Both the position numbers and the translations under genes were made by a program. DNA of 64,000 bases from contig NZ_LAMZ01000001.1 in the NCBI RefSeq assembly GCF_025558165.1, positions 1,024,001 to 1,088,000 of the forward strand, written 5' to 3'. Shown in pieces: positions 25,554 to 33,819 of this stretch; position 1 is the first letter of the stretch; every line of letters begins with the position of its first letter. This DNA comes from Candidatus Pelagibacter ubique HIMB140 (GTDB taxonomy: Bacteria; Pseudomonadota; Alphaproteobacteria; Pelagibacterales; Pelagibacteraceae). The notes under the pieces were generated by a model, which saw nothing but the letters and a program-made list of their open reading frames with translations, did not search any database and was not told where the DNA came from.

Positions 25554-26240
25554 ATGCAATGGAATCGTAAATATGATTATCCAAAATCTTCAAGAGCAAC
25601 AGTTGATGGTATTAGAAGATACCTTTTGGGAGAAGAAAAATTACCAAGTGTTACTTCAATTTTAGATGTTACTAAATCTGAGGAGGATAAAGCAGCACTA
25701 GCAAATTGGAGAGAGAGAACAGGATATAAAGAAGCTGAAGCTATCACAAAAGCAGCAAGCAGTAGAGGTTCGCAGATGCATAACTACTTAGAATCTTATT
25801 TGCTTGGTAGAGAAAATTTAAGTTTTTTTGATGATAATGAACAATATAAATTGATGGCAAAAGAAATAATAGATCATGGTTTAAAAAATAGATTGGAAGA
25901 AATATGGGGTGTTGAGTGTACATTGTACTATCCAGATAAGTATGCTGGCACTGCGGACTGTGTTGGAGTTTATGAAGGAAGAGAAACAATTATAGATTTT
26001 AAACAAAGCAATAAACCAAAGAAAGCTGAGTATATCGATTCATGGTTATTACAAACCAGCGCTTATTCTTTAGCTCATAATGTTGTGTATAACTCCAATA
26101 TCACTTCTTGTGTTATTTTGGTCTGCACTGTAGATAAATTATTCCAAGAATTTAAAATTCAAGGACATGATTTAGTCATCTATCAAAATTTGTTTTTAGG
26201 AAGATTAAAAAAATTTCATGAACTATCTAATTTAACTTAA
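25554..26240 (+). CDS. PD-(D/E)XK exonuclease resembling mitochondrial MGME1
   Basis: I start at the ATG at 25554 (MQWNRKYDYP); a TTG 27 bases upstream is possible. The 228-residue protein carries LPSVTSIL (30-37), the helix motif SRGSQMHNYLE (70-80), and the PD-(D/E)XK core GTADCV (Asp135), IIDFKQS (Asp148, Lys150), then a Gln/Tyr helix (LLQTSAY). The order and the 13- and 15-residue spacing of Asp-Asp-Lys match what I recall of MGME1, the mitochondrial single-strand exonuclease; similar nucleases occur in phages. It sits between rmuC and exonuclease I, fitting DNA-end processing. Confidence 0.78.
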   Translation: MQWNRKYDYPKSSRATVDGIRRYLLGEEKLPSVTSILDVTKSEEDKAALANWRERTGYKEAEAITKAASSRGSQMHNYLESYLLGRENLSFFDDNEQYKLMAKEIIDHGLKNRLEEIWGVECTLYYPDKYAGTADCVGVYEGRETIIDFKQSNKPKKAEYIDSWLLQTSAYSLAHNVVYNSNITSCVILVCTVDKLFQEFKIQGHDLVIYQNLFLGRLKKFHELSNLT

Positions 26241-26255
26241 AATATATAAGAAAAT

Positions 26256-27692
26256 ATGGACAAATTTGTAATCTACGACACTGAAACAACTAATAGCACT
26301 ATTTGGGGATCAATTATTGAGGTTGGAGCAGTTGTTGTTGATAAAAATTTAAATGAAATTGGTAAGTTAAATATCAGAGGCAGAATGCCAGAAGGAGAAG
26401 TGCCTAGTGCTAAAGCTCTATTGGTAAACTCAACAAGTATCGATTTACTTACTAAAGGAAATTATTCTCATTATGAATTTTTAGGAGCAGTTGAAAACTT
26501 CTTTTCAAAAGCTGCCCCAGCATTATTCATGGGATGGAGTAACTTAAATTTTGATAGACGTATGTTTCATTTTAATTTTTTTAAAGGTAACAGATATCCT
26601 TATATTACTCACTCGTCTCCAAATAAAGAACACGACGGTCTTCATGTTGCAAGAGCTGCACAAACAATTAATTCTGAAACTTTAAAAACTGAACTAACAG
26701 ATGCTGGAAATGAAAGTCTTGCTCTTGAAGGTTTAGCAAGACAACAAGGATTTGATACTTCACAACAACACACCGCGTATCATGATGCATTTACAAGTTT
26801 AAAAATTTTAAGAATTATAAAAGAAAAGCATAATGATAATTGGGAAAAATTTTTGACTACCTCTACAAAGAGTAGTGTGGAATCTATTTTAAAGACAGAG
26901 GGTATATATTCAATTTTTGAAAATGTTAAAGGAAGAAATATGATGTATTTAGTTTCAACCTTACATCCAGAACATTGTTTTCATCCAACTTATGCTTCTT
27001 GGGGATATCTATGGGATTTAAGAAGAGATCCAGAGCCTTTTCTAAACATGTCAGTTAATGAGCTTAAAGCTAATCTTAAAAAAATCAGTCCAAAAGCTCT
27101 AAGAGTTATAAAAACAAATAAAGCGCCTGTTGTATTAGATAAAAAATTTGCATTAAAAGAAAAAGCCTATGCAGATCTAGATTTAGAAACAATTCAAAAA
27201 AGAGCTAAATTAGTTAGATCTAGTGAAAACTTATGCAAAAATATTCAAATCATTAATAGAGAAGCTGCAGAAGAAAAGTCACAAACTCAAAACCAAGAAG
27301 ATTTACTTCCCGAAGAAACTTTGTATGAGAAATTTGTTCCAAACAAAGATACTGCTTTATTCAAAACGTGGCACAGTTCATCATGGGAAGATAAATTAAG
27401 ATTATTAGATAAATTTCAAGATAAAAGATGTGCATGGTTTGGGCAAAAAATAATTTACCAAGAAGCACCTCACGTATTGCCACCTGATTTATATAAAAAT
27501 ATTAAAAGTGAGATAGCTAGAAGAATTTTGAGTAAAAATAGAGAAAAGTGGCAAACTATAGCAATGGCATACACTGAAATAGACACCTTAAGAGATCAAG
27601 CATCTAATAGAGATGATGAAGAAGAACTTAAAAAATTAGATGAAATAAATGAATTTATTATGTCTATTGAAAAAAAATATGAAATTGCATAG
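26256..27692 (+). CDS. sbcB: Exodeoxyribonuclease I
   Basis: A 478-residue 3'-5' single-strand exonuclease of the DEDDh type. Exo I motif VIYDTETT gives Asp8 and Glu10; Exo II lies in WSNLNFDRRMFHF (Asp); Exo III is the YHDAFTSLKI segment (His/Asp). Length and the C-terminal helical region match E. coli ExoI. It follows the MGME1-like gene by 15 bases and is the third DNA-end enzyme in a row after rmuC, making a small repair operon. Confidence 0.9.
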   Translation: MDKFVIYDTETTNSTIWGSIIEVGAVVVDKNLNEIGKLNIRGRMPEGEVPSAKALLVNSTSIDLLTKGNYSHYEFLGAVENFFSKAAPALFMGWSNLNFDRRMFHFNFFKGNRYPYITHSSPNKEHDGLHVARAAQTINSETLKTELTDAGNESLALEGLARQQGFDTSQQHTAYHDAFTSLKILRIIKEKHNDNWEKFLTTSTKSSVESILKTEGIYSIFENVKGRNMMYLVSTLHPEHCFHPTYASWGYLWDLRRDPEPFLNMSVNELKANLKKISPKALRVIKTNKAPVVLDKKFALKEKAYADLDLETIQKRAKLVRSSENLCKNIQIINREAAEEKSQTQNQEDLLPEETLYEKFVPNKDTALFKTWHSSSWEDKLRLLDKFQDKRCAWFGQKIIYQEAPHVLPPDLYKNIKSEIARRILSKNREKWQTIAMAYTEIDTLRDQASNRDDEEELKKLDEINEFIMSIEKKYEIA

Positions 27693-27726
27693 TTGACTTT
27701 AAAACTTTAATTAATAGAAAGGATTT

Positions 27727-28044
27727 ATGCTTATAGATTTTAAAGATGAAGATTTTGATAGTAAAATCAAAAATGAAGATGTTTCGGTAATTCAGTTTTC
27801 AGCTGCTTGGTGTGGTCCTTGCAAAGCTTTAAAACCAGTAATGGATAAATTAGCTGATGAATACAAAGGTAAAGCTGGTTTTTATTATGCTGATGTAGAA
27901 GATGGTGGAATAAATACCGGAAGTGCTGCTGGTATAAGAGGGGTACCAACTGTTATTATTTACAAAAAAGGTGTTGAAGTAGATAGAAAAGTTGGTGGAG
28001 TGCCCGAAAGCCACATGAAAGAATTTTTAGAAAAAAATATCTAA
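27727..28044 (+). CDS. trx: Thioredoxin
   Basis: A 105-residue thioredoxin with the redox-active AAWCGPCK (Cys29, Cys32) and the cis-proline segment RGVPTVIIY. There is no signal peptide, so it is cytoplasmic. An AAAGGA ribosome site precedes the ATG. It ends in a 4-base tail-to-tail overlap with folC. It could serve ribonucleotide reductase or general disulfide reduction; the sequence does not specify. Confidence 0.93.
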   Translation: MLIDFKDEDFDSKIKNEDVSVIQFSAAWCGPCKALKPVMDKLADEYKGKAGFYYADVEDGGINTGSAAGIRGVPTVIIYKKGVEVDRKVGGVPESHMKEFLEKNI

Positions 28045-29306
28045 TTCAAATTAAGTATTTCTCCAGCTAGATAAAGAGAACCTGTAATTAAAATTATATC
28101 GTTTTTCTTGACCGAAATAGACTTGATTGCTTTAAATATATCCTCTTTGTACTGAGCATTTTTGAAAGAATTTAGTTTGTTTTTTAAGTCTTTACCGCCT
28201 ATTGAATTAGGTTGGTTTGGAATATCAATAGTGGTCAAGGTTGAGATATTTTTATAATAACTAATATACTCATTATGATCTTTGTTGGACATCATACCTA
28301 AGATTAAGTGTTTATTACAATCTAAAGTTTGGAGGTATTCATTTACCACTCTAGCTCCATCAGGATTATGATCTCCAGAAATTAATAATGTATTATTTTT
28401 TACAAGTTCTTTTAGTTTTCCAGATTTAATTTCCTGTAATCTTGCAAGATTATTAATATTTTGAATACCACTTACTATTTCATTGTTTTGAATTCCGAGA
28501 TTTAAAGTTCTTATAGTTGCAATAGCAGTTGATATATTTTCTAGTTGAAACTGACCAAGAACGTTCGGTAGAGGAAGTTTCAAACCTCCCAATTTATCCT
28601 CATAGTAAAAAAAACCATTCTCTTGAATTGAATAACTATAGTCTTCATTAAAAAATAACTTATTTGAAGAGTTATGTTTAATAGTTTTTTTAATACATTC
28701 CATTGTCTCTTTTTTATTTTGCTTTGCGATAACAATATTTGAATTAAGTAAGGCTGATGTTTTTTCAAAAACAATTTGCTCAATTGTTTGATTTTCTTTT
28801 GGAAGCCAGTCGAGATGGTCTTTACTTATAGATGTTACTATACTTGCAAGATTACTCTTTAAAATATTGGTAGCATCAAAACGGTGGAATAAACCACTTT
28901 CAATTAAGTTGATATTGTCAGGATATTGGGCAGCTTTATAAAAAAAACAAGCTGATAACATTTCAAAAACAGTTATTGGTTCGTTATTATTAACTTTTTC
29001 TACCTCTTCTAATAAATCAGCTAATTCCTCGTCATTTAATTCCTGATTATTAAATACAAATCTTTCATTAATTTTTTGTATATGTGGGCTCGTATACACA
29101 TTGCATTTTAAATTTGCTTCCTTGAGAATTGCATAAATAGCCTGGATGGTAGAGTTCTTTCCATTAGTTCCAACAACTGATATGGCCTTAATTTTATCTT
29201 GAGGATTTCCTAATTTTTTACAAAGATTTTGAATTCTATCTAAAGATAAATCTATTTCTTTAGGATGCAACTTTTGAAAATTGCTGAGTATCTTCTGAAG
29301 TTTCAT
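28041..29306 (-). CDS. folC: Folylpolyglutamate synthase / dihydrofolate synthase
   Basis: A 421-residue Mur-ligase-fold enzyme adding glutamate to folates. Start region LHPKEIDLSLDRIQNLCKKL is typical. The P-loop reads GTNGKNST (46-53; the common form is GTNGKGS). TSPHIQKINERF and ISGDHNPDGARV (usually DGAHNPDG) are recognisable. It overlaps accD by 47 bp, unusually long for this genome. It is the last gene of the aroA-to-folC run; accD-folC linkage is conserved in many proteobacteria. Confidence 0.92.
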   Translation of the reverse strand: MKLQKILSNFQKLHPKEIDLSLDRIQNLCKKLGNPQDKIKAISVVGTNGKNSTIQAIYAILKEANLKCNVYTSPHIQKINERFVFNNQELNDEELADLLEEVEKVNNNEPITVFEMLSACFFYKAAQYPDNINLIESGLFHRFDATNILKSNLASIVTSISKDHLDWLPKENQTIEQIVFEKTSALLNSNIVIAKQNKKETMECIKKTIKHNSSNKLFFNEDYSYSIQENGFFYYEDKLGGLKLPLPNVLGQFQLENISTAIATIRTLNLGIQNNEIVSGIQNINNLARLQEIKSGKLKELVKNNTLLISGDHNPDGARVVNEYLQTLDCNKHLILGMMSNKDHNEYISYYKNISTLTTIDIPNQPNSIGGKDLKNKLNSFKNAQYKEDIFKAIKSISVKKNDIILITGSLYLAGEILNLN

Positions 29307-30189
29307 TTTGCTCAGAACTTATAGCAGAATTTTGTTTTAACAATATTGATAATAAAGTTCCTATTTTAGATGCTAGATCTCTTCTCTCTACGATTAAATC
29401 AACAAACCCAGTTTTCTCAACATACTCGCTTTTTTGAAAACCTTCTGGCAATTCTTCTTTTACTGTTCCTTGAATAACTCTTGCACCTGCAAATGCAATT
29501 AAAGCACCAGGTTCAGCAATATGAATATCACCTAACATTGCATAAGAAGCAGTTATTCCTCCTGCAGTTGGATCTGTAATGCAGACTAAGTAGGGTAAAC
29601 CATTTTTCTTTAATTCATTAATTGCAAGTGTAGTTCTTGTCATTTGAGACAATGAAATTAAACTTTCCATCATTCTCATTCCTCCACCAGCGCTTATACA
29701 TATAAATGGTGTTTGATTTTCTATTGCATGTTGAATTCCATATAAAAATGCTTCACCTTCTGCAGCAGCCATTGAAGCTCCTAAAAAATCAAAGTCAGAT
29801 GCAACAGCTGTTATTTTAATATTATTGATTGTCCCAGATGCAACCATCATTCCACAATCTAATCCAGTTTTCTTACGAGCAATTTTTAATCTATCTTTGT
29901 ATGATTTAGAGTCTGTCCAATTTAAAGGATCATCTTTTGGAATAGGTGTTTTAAAAACTTCGTAATTGTTTTTTCCAAATAAAATATCAAATCTTTGTTT
30001 AGGTTTAATTCTATGATGTTTATTACAATCTGGACATACCCAAAGATTTGCTTCTAAATCTTTTTTTAGAATTGGTCCTCGACAACAACTTGTCCATTCA
30101 CTTTTTGCGATATCTTCTTTAGTAGCTCGTTCACGTATAGCAGTTTTTATTTTTTCACCTGCTTTAATAATTTTGGTTATCCAGTTCAT
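29260..30189 (-). CDS. accD: Acetyl-CoA carboxylase carboxyltransferase subunit beta
   Basis: A 309-residue subunit that with AccA transfers carboxyl from biotin to acetyl-CoA. The core shows SAGGGMRMMESL and DPTAGGITASYAMLGD. The N-terminal zinc ribbon reads TSCCRG...VCPDC: four cysteines are present but the first pair is adjacent rather than CxxC, so zinc binding may be altered. The C-terminal 25 residues, overlapping folC, are variable. It follows trpA with a 4-base overlap, a trpFBA-accD-folC arrangement seen in other alphaproteobacteria. AccA is encoded elsewhere in this window. Confidence 0.95.
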   Translation of the reverse strand: MNWITKIIKAGEKIKTAIRERATKEDIAKSEWTSCCRGPILKKDLEANLWVCPDCNKHHRIKPKQRFDILFGKNNYEVFKTPIPKDDPLNWTDSKSYKDRLKIARKKTGLDCGMMVASGTINNIKITAVASDFDFLGASMAAAEGEAFLYGIQHAIENQTPFICISAGGGMRMMESLISLSQMTRTTLAINELKKNGLPYLVCITDPTAGGITASYAMLGDIHIAEPGALIAFAGARVIQGTVKEELPEGFQKSEYVEKTGFVDLIVERRDLASKIGTLLSILLKQNSAISSEQNETSEDTQQFSKVAS

Positions 30190-30986
30190 TGAATTTTATT
30201 TCTTAATCTTTTAACGATATTAGTAACATTTGTGACAGTATTTTGTCTTCTTTCAATTGATTTAGATATTTCCTTACATATCGCACTACCAACTACTAAA
30301 CCATCAGCTTTTTTAAGAGATTTAATCGTCTTTTCTGTAATACCAAAGCCAATCACTACATTTTTTGATTTATTTTGATTTTTAATTTTATTGTATCTTT
30401 CCAAGATTTTCTTTGGGGAAACTTTTAGTTTACCCCCTGTAGTTGACAACATGCTAATATAGTAAACCATATCATGCGAGTCCTTTATTATTTTTTTTAA
30501 TCTAATTTGAGAAGTAGTAGGTGAGACCAGCTGTATAAAATTCACTCCATTCTTTTTACATTTTGATGCAAAATTTTTGTTTTCAGGATAAGGTAAATCT
30601 ACAACAATTAGTCCATCTACTTTTGATTTTTTACATTTATCTAAAAATTTATTTTCATTGTACTGAAATATCATATTGTAATAACCCATTAGAATAATAG
30701 GTGTATTTTTTTTTGATTTTTTAAAATTTTTTGCAATTGAAAATACATCATTAATTTTTATACCGTTTTTAATTGCTCTGTAGGCACTAGTTTGGATTTG
30801 ACCTCCGTCAGCTATGGGTGTGTTATGTGGAAATCCTAATTCACAAATATCAGCATAATTTGAAATAGACTTTAGAATTTCTAAAGATTTTTTTTTAGTA
30901 TTATCACCTGCAACTGTATAAGTCAGTAAGGCAGGCCTATTTTCTTTTTTTGCATTTAAAAAAGCTTTATTAAGTAAAGAGCTCAT
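30186..30986 (-). CDS. trpA: Tryptophan synthase alpha chain
   Basis: A 266-residue TIM barrel releasing indole from indole-3-glycerol phosphate. Catalytic Glu is in DICELGFPHNTPIADGG, Asp in VDGLIVVDLPYPE, and the phosphate loop is VGFGI/VVGSAI. It begins one base into the trpB stop (TAATG), so the two chains are made in step, and it overlaps accD by 4 bases. Confidence 0.96.
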   Translation of the reverse strand: MSSLLNKAFLNAKKENRPALLTYTVAGDNTKKKSLEILKSISNYADICELGFPHNTPIADGGQIQTSAYRAIKNGIKINDVFSIAKNFKKSKKNTPIILMGYYNMIFQYNENKFLDKCKKSKVDGLIVVDLPYPENKNFASKCKKNGVNFIQLVSPTTSQIRLKKIIKDSHDMVYYISMLSTTGGKLKVSPKKILERYNKIKNQNKSKNVVIGFGITEKTIKSLKKADGLVVGSAICKEISKSIERRQNTVTNVTNIVKRLRNKIQ

Positions 30987-32227
30987 TAATATTTTCCCAA
31001 TCTTTCTCTTAAAATATCTCTATCTTTTTTTGCATCACCACAAGAGTTAACAATTATAATTGTATCTTTACTTAATTTTGGAGCAATTTTTATTGCCTCA
31101 GCAAAAGCATGACTTGGTTCTAAACTTGGATTAAGTTTTTCAAATTTAGTTACCATTACATGTGCACTAAGTGCATCCTCATCTGTTGCATAAGTATATC
31201 GTGCTCTTTTAGTATCTTTTAAGAAGCAATGAATAGGACTAACACCAGGATAATCTAAACCAGCACTTATAGACTCTGTATCACTAATTTGTCCTTCATT
31301 ATTTTGGCAAACATACGAAGCTGCTCCGTGCAAAATACCAACTTTTGCATTTCTACTTAGTGGTGCTGCATGAAGTTTAGATTTTTTTGGACCTCCAGCT
31401 TCTACACCAATTAATTCTATTTGTTTTTTATCAAAATCAATAAACTCACTCCAAAATCCATATGCAGAACTACCACCTCCAACACAATTAATTAACTTAA
31501 TTTTATTTGGAATTTTTTTAAATTCTTTTTTAAGCTGTGTTCTTAATTCTCTAGAAATTTGTGCAGTTGACCAACCACATATTTTTACAAAGATATTTGG
31601 TCCAACAGTACTACCAACACACATGTGTGTATTGTCACAATTAGATACCCAATATCGCATGCATTCACTCACTGCATCAACTAAAGTCTGACTTCCAGAA
31701 TAAACTGGTACTATTTCTGCACCGTTTTTTCTCATAGCGTCACAATTTGGTTTTTGTCTTTTAATGTCTTTAGCACCCATAAAAATTTTGCATTTAAGTC
31801 CAAATTTTTTAGCTGCCATACTTAACATTTTTCCTGCATATCCAGCACCAGTATCGCCAACGATATATTTTTTACCCATAGCTTTACAAATTAGTGCATG
31901 AACTGTGGCATTATAGATTTTATGTGCACCTCCATTTGCTTCAGAAACTACTTTTGCCCAAATTTGAGCTCCACCTAAATGATTAGACAAATTTTCTAAT
32001 TTCACAAAAGAGGTTGGAGATCCGATATAATTTTTAAAATAATAATCTCTTTTTTTTAAAAAGGCTTTATTATTTCTAAGTTTCTTAAATTCTTTTGTTA
32101 AATCCTCTACTGGTTTTTTCAAAGTTTCAGGTATAAAACTACCCCCAAATTTTCCTCCCCAAAAACCTTGTTGATCGTGTTGATCAATTAATGGAATACC
32201 TTTTTTAAGCTTCATTTTTAATTTCAT
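30986..32227 (-). CDS. trpB: Tryptophan synthase beta chain
   Basis: A 413-residue PLP enzyme joining indole and serine. The PLP lysine is in GAHKIYNATVHAL. The phosphate-binding GGGSSAYG and the LDYPGVSP region are present. An ATG 12 bases downstream (32215) is an alternative start; the conserved GIPLIDQHDQQGFWGG follows either. It overlaps trpF by 23 bp. The trpF-trpB-trpA order is standard; trpC, trpD and trpE are not in the window. Confidence 0.96.
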   Translation of the reverse strand: MKLKMKLKKGIPLIDQHDQQGFWGGKFGGSFIPETLKKPVEDLTKEFKKLRNNKAFLKKRDYYFKNYIGSPTSFVKLENLSNHLGGAQIWAKVVSEANGGAHKIYNATVHALICKAMGKKYIVGDTGAGYAGKMLSMAAKKFGLKCKIFMGAKDIKRQKPNCDAMRKNGAEIVPVYSGSQTLVDAVSECMRYWVSNCDNTHMCVGSTVGPNIFVKICGWSTAQISRELRTQLKKEFKKIPNKIKLINCVGGGSSAYGFWSEFIDFDKKQIELIGVEAGGPKKSKLHAAPLSRNAKVGILHGAASYVCQNNEGQISDTESISAGLDYPGVSPIHCFLKDTKRARYTYATDEDALSAHVMVTKFEKLNPSLEPSHAFAEAIKIAPKLSKDTIIIVNSCGDAKKDRDILRERLGKY

Positions 32228-32834
32228 TAACTTTATTTAAAAAAAATTCTATTTTGGATAGGTCTTTTAATCCAGATGTTTCTACACCACCAGATAAATC
32301 TATAAAATTTGCCAAATTTTTGAAATTTTTAAGCTCTTCATTGTATTGAATATTTCCAGCAATCATTAATTCCTTATTTAATTTGATATTTTTAATCAAG
32401 TCATGATCAAAAGACTGACTTTTCTCGTAACCCTTACTATCAAATAAATAAATATCAGTATGATCAGAATATAATTTATAATTACTCAAATCAGACTTTG
32501 ATTTTATTGTGAAAGCTGTAATAATTTTCTTTTGATATTTTTCTTTTATCTCTTTTATTTCCTCTGGTGTACAATCATATAGTTGATAGTAATCAAAAGG
32601 TAAGTTTTTAATTTTCTCTAAAATATTTACATTTGGTTTTACCAGAACAGCAACATAGTAACTTTGTTTTGGATTATTGATTAAAAGTTTTTTTAAATTT
32701 TCATATTCAACATATCTAGAACTTTTTGGATAGTTGCAAATAAATCCTATAAATGTTGGTGGGTGAGGGTGATTAATTAAAAAATTTAAAGTATCAAGAT
32801 CAGAAATCCCACAAATTTTACAACCCTTAATCAT
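32205..32834 (-). CDS. trpF: Phosphoribosylanthranilate isomerase
   Basis: A 209-residue TIM-barrel enzyme. The start KGCKICGISDLDTLN contains the catalytic Cys-Gly motif, FIGFICNYPKSSRYV matches the substrate loop, and LFDSKG and IDLSGGVETSGLKD are the phosphate-binding end. It is rather diverged (HPHPPTFIGF), but the neighbours trpB and trpA confirm the call. It is joined to pyrF by a shared base. Confidence 0.9.
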   Translation of the reverse strand: MIKGCKICGISDLDTLNFLINHPHPPTFIGFICNYPKSSRYVEYENLKKLLINNPKQSYYVAVLVKPNVNILEKIKNLPFDYYQLYDCTPEEIKEIKEKYQKKIITAFTIKSKSDLSNYKLYSDHTDIYLFDSKGYEKSQSFDHDLIKNIKLNKELMIAGNIQYNEELKNFKNLANFIDLSGGVETSGLKDLSKIEFFLNKVNEIKNEA

Positions 32835-33523
32835 CAGTATAAATGATTAATTAATTTTTTAATATTATTCTTTATATTACCTTTTGTAAGAGATCTTCCA
32901 ATTACTACTCCTGAAACTTTATTTTTGAAAGCATCTTTTGGTGTCATTACTCTAGCTTGATCATTTGTATTGTCACCTGGCAATCTTATACCGGGCGTGA
33001 TGATTAAAAAATTTTTGTATTTTTTTCTAATAATTTTTGCCTCCTTTGCAGAACAAACTATCCCGTCACACCCAGATTTTTTAACAATTCCTGCTTGCTT
33101 TAAAACAAGTTGTTCAACTGTTTTAGTATAACCAATTTCTTTTAAGGATTTATTGTTAAGACTAGTTAAGACTGTAACTCCTAATATTTTTAAAGTTTTA
33201 TTAATTTGTTTAGCTTTTTCTTTAATAGCTTTAAGCATGTTAAGTCCACCATTTGCATGCACAGTAATATATTTACATTTTTTTAAATCTTTTAAACTAT
33301 CAACTGCAGAAAGAGCTGTTTGTGGGATATCATTGATTTTTAAATCTAACCAAAAATCTGATTTATATTTTTCTAAAAATTTTCTTCCATTTTTTGAGTA
33401 AAAAAATTGCAATCCAAATTTTGGAATAATCTTTAATTTTTTAGTTTTTATATTATTAAGAATTTTATTTATTTGATTTAAATTTGAAGTATCACAAGCA
33501 ACAAATATGTTTTTATTCTTCAT
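32834..33523 (-). CDS. pyrF: Orotidine 5'-phosphate decarboxylase
   Basis: A 229-residue TIM barrel producing UMP. The catalytic charge network is seen in FWLDLKINDIPQT (Asp-Lys-Asp), with the C-terminal phosphate-gripper ITPGIRLPGDNTNDQ and VVIGRSLTKG. It overlaps ihfB by 11 bp. Its insertion between ihfB and trpF joins two blocks (aroA-cmk-rpsA-ihfB and trpFBA-accD-folC) into one run. Confidence 0.94.
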   Translation of the reverse strand: MKNKNIFVACDTSNLNQINKILNNIKTKKLKIIPKFGLQFFYSKNGRKFLEKYKSDFWLDLKINDIPQTALSAVDSLKDLKKCKYITVHANGGLNMLKAIKEKAKQINKTLKILGVTVLTSLNNKSLKEIGYTKTVEQLVLKQAGIVKKSGCDGIVCSAKEAKIIRKKYKNFLIITPGIRLPGDNTNDQARVMTPKDAFKNKVSGVVIGRSLTKGNIKNNIKKLINHLY

Positions 33524-33803
33524 TATTAATCTTTTTAAACATTTCCTTACTCATTTTCCATGATATCACTTTCTTTTGAGGAACAGCAACTTTTTCACCA
33601 GTTTTTGGATTTCTTCTAATGGATGCTTTTTGAGTTTTAACTCTAAATGTTCCAAAATTTCTTAATTCGACGCCGTCCCCTCTACGAAGAGCCCTTTTTA
33701 TCTCATTTAAAATTATATCAGTAAATTTTTCTAAATCTTTTTTTAAGAAATTTGGGTAGTTATGAGAGAGTTGTTTTAAAAGCTTTGATTTTACAATAGC
33801 CAA
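33513..33803 (-). CDS. ihfB: Integration host factor subunit beta
   Basis: A 96-residue HU/IHF-fold DNA-bending protein. It starts MAIVKSKLLKQLSHNYPN, with GDGVELRNFGTFRVK and the beta-arm RRNPKTGEKVAVPQK carrying the intercalating proline. The location after rpsA is the conserved site of ihfB (himD), which favours IHF-beta over HU. The alpha subunit is not in this window. Confidence 0.92.
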   Translation of the reverse strand: MAIVKSKLLKQLSHNYPNFLKKDLEKFTDIILNEIKRALRRGDGVELRNFGTFRVKTQKASIRRNPKTGEKVAVPQKKVISWKMSKEMFKKINNEE

Positions 33804-33819
33804 TTTATAACTTCTTCAA

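Noticed and set aside
29260..29306. The 47-bp accD/folC overlap as a frameshift error
   Set aside because: Both proteins have sensible ends: folC homology begins close to its ATG and the accD tail is a variable region, so no correction is needed.
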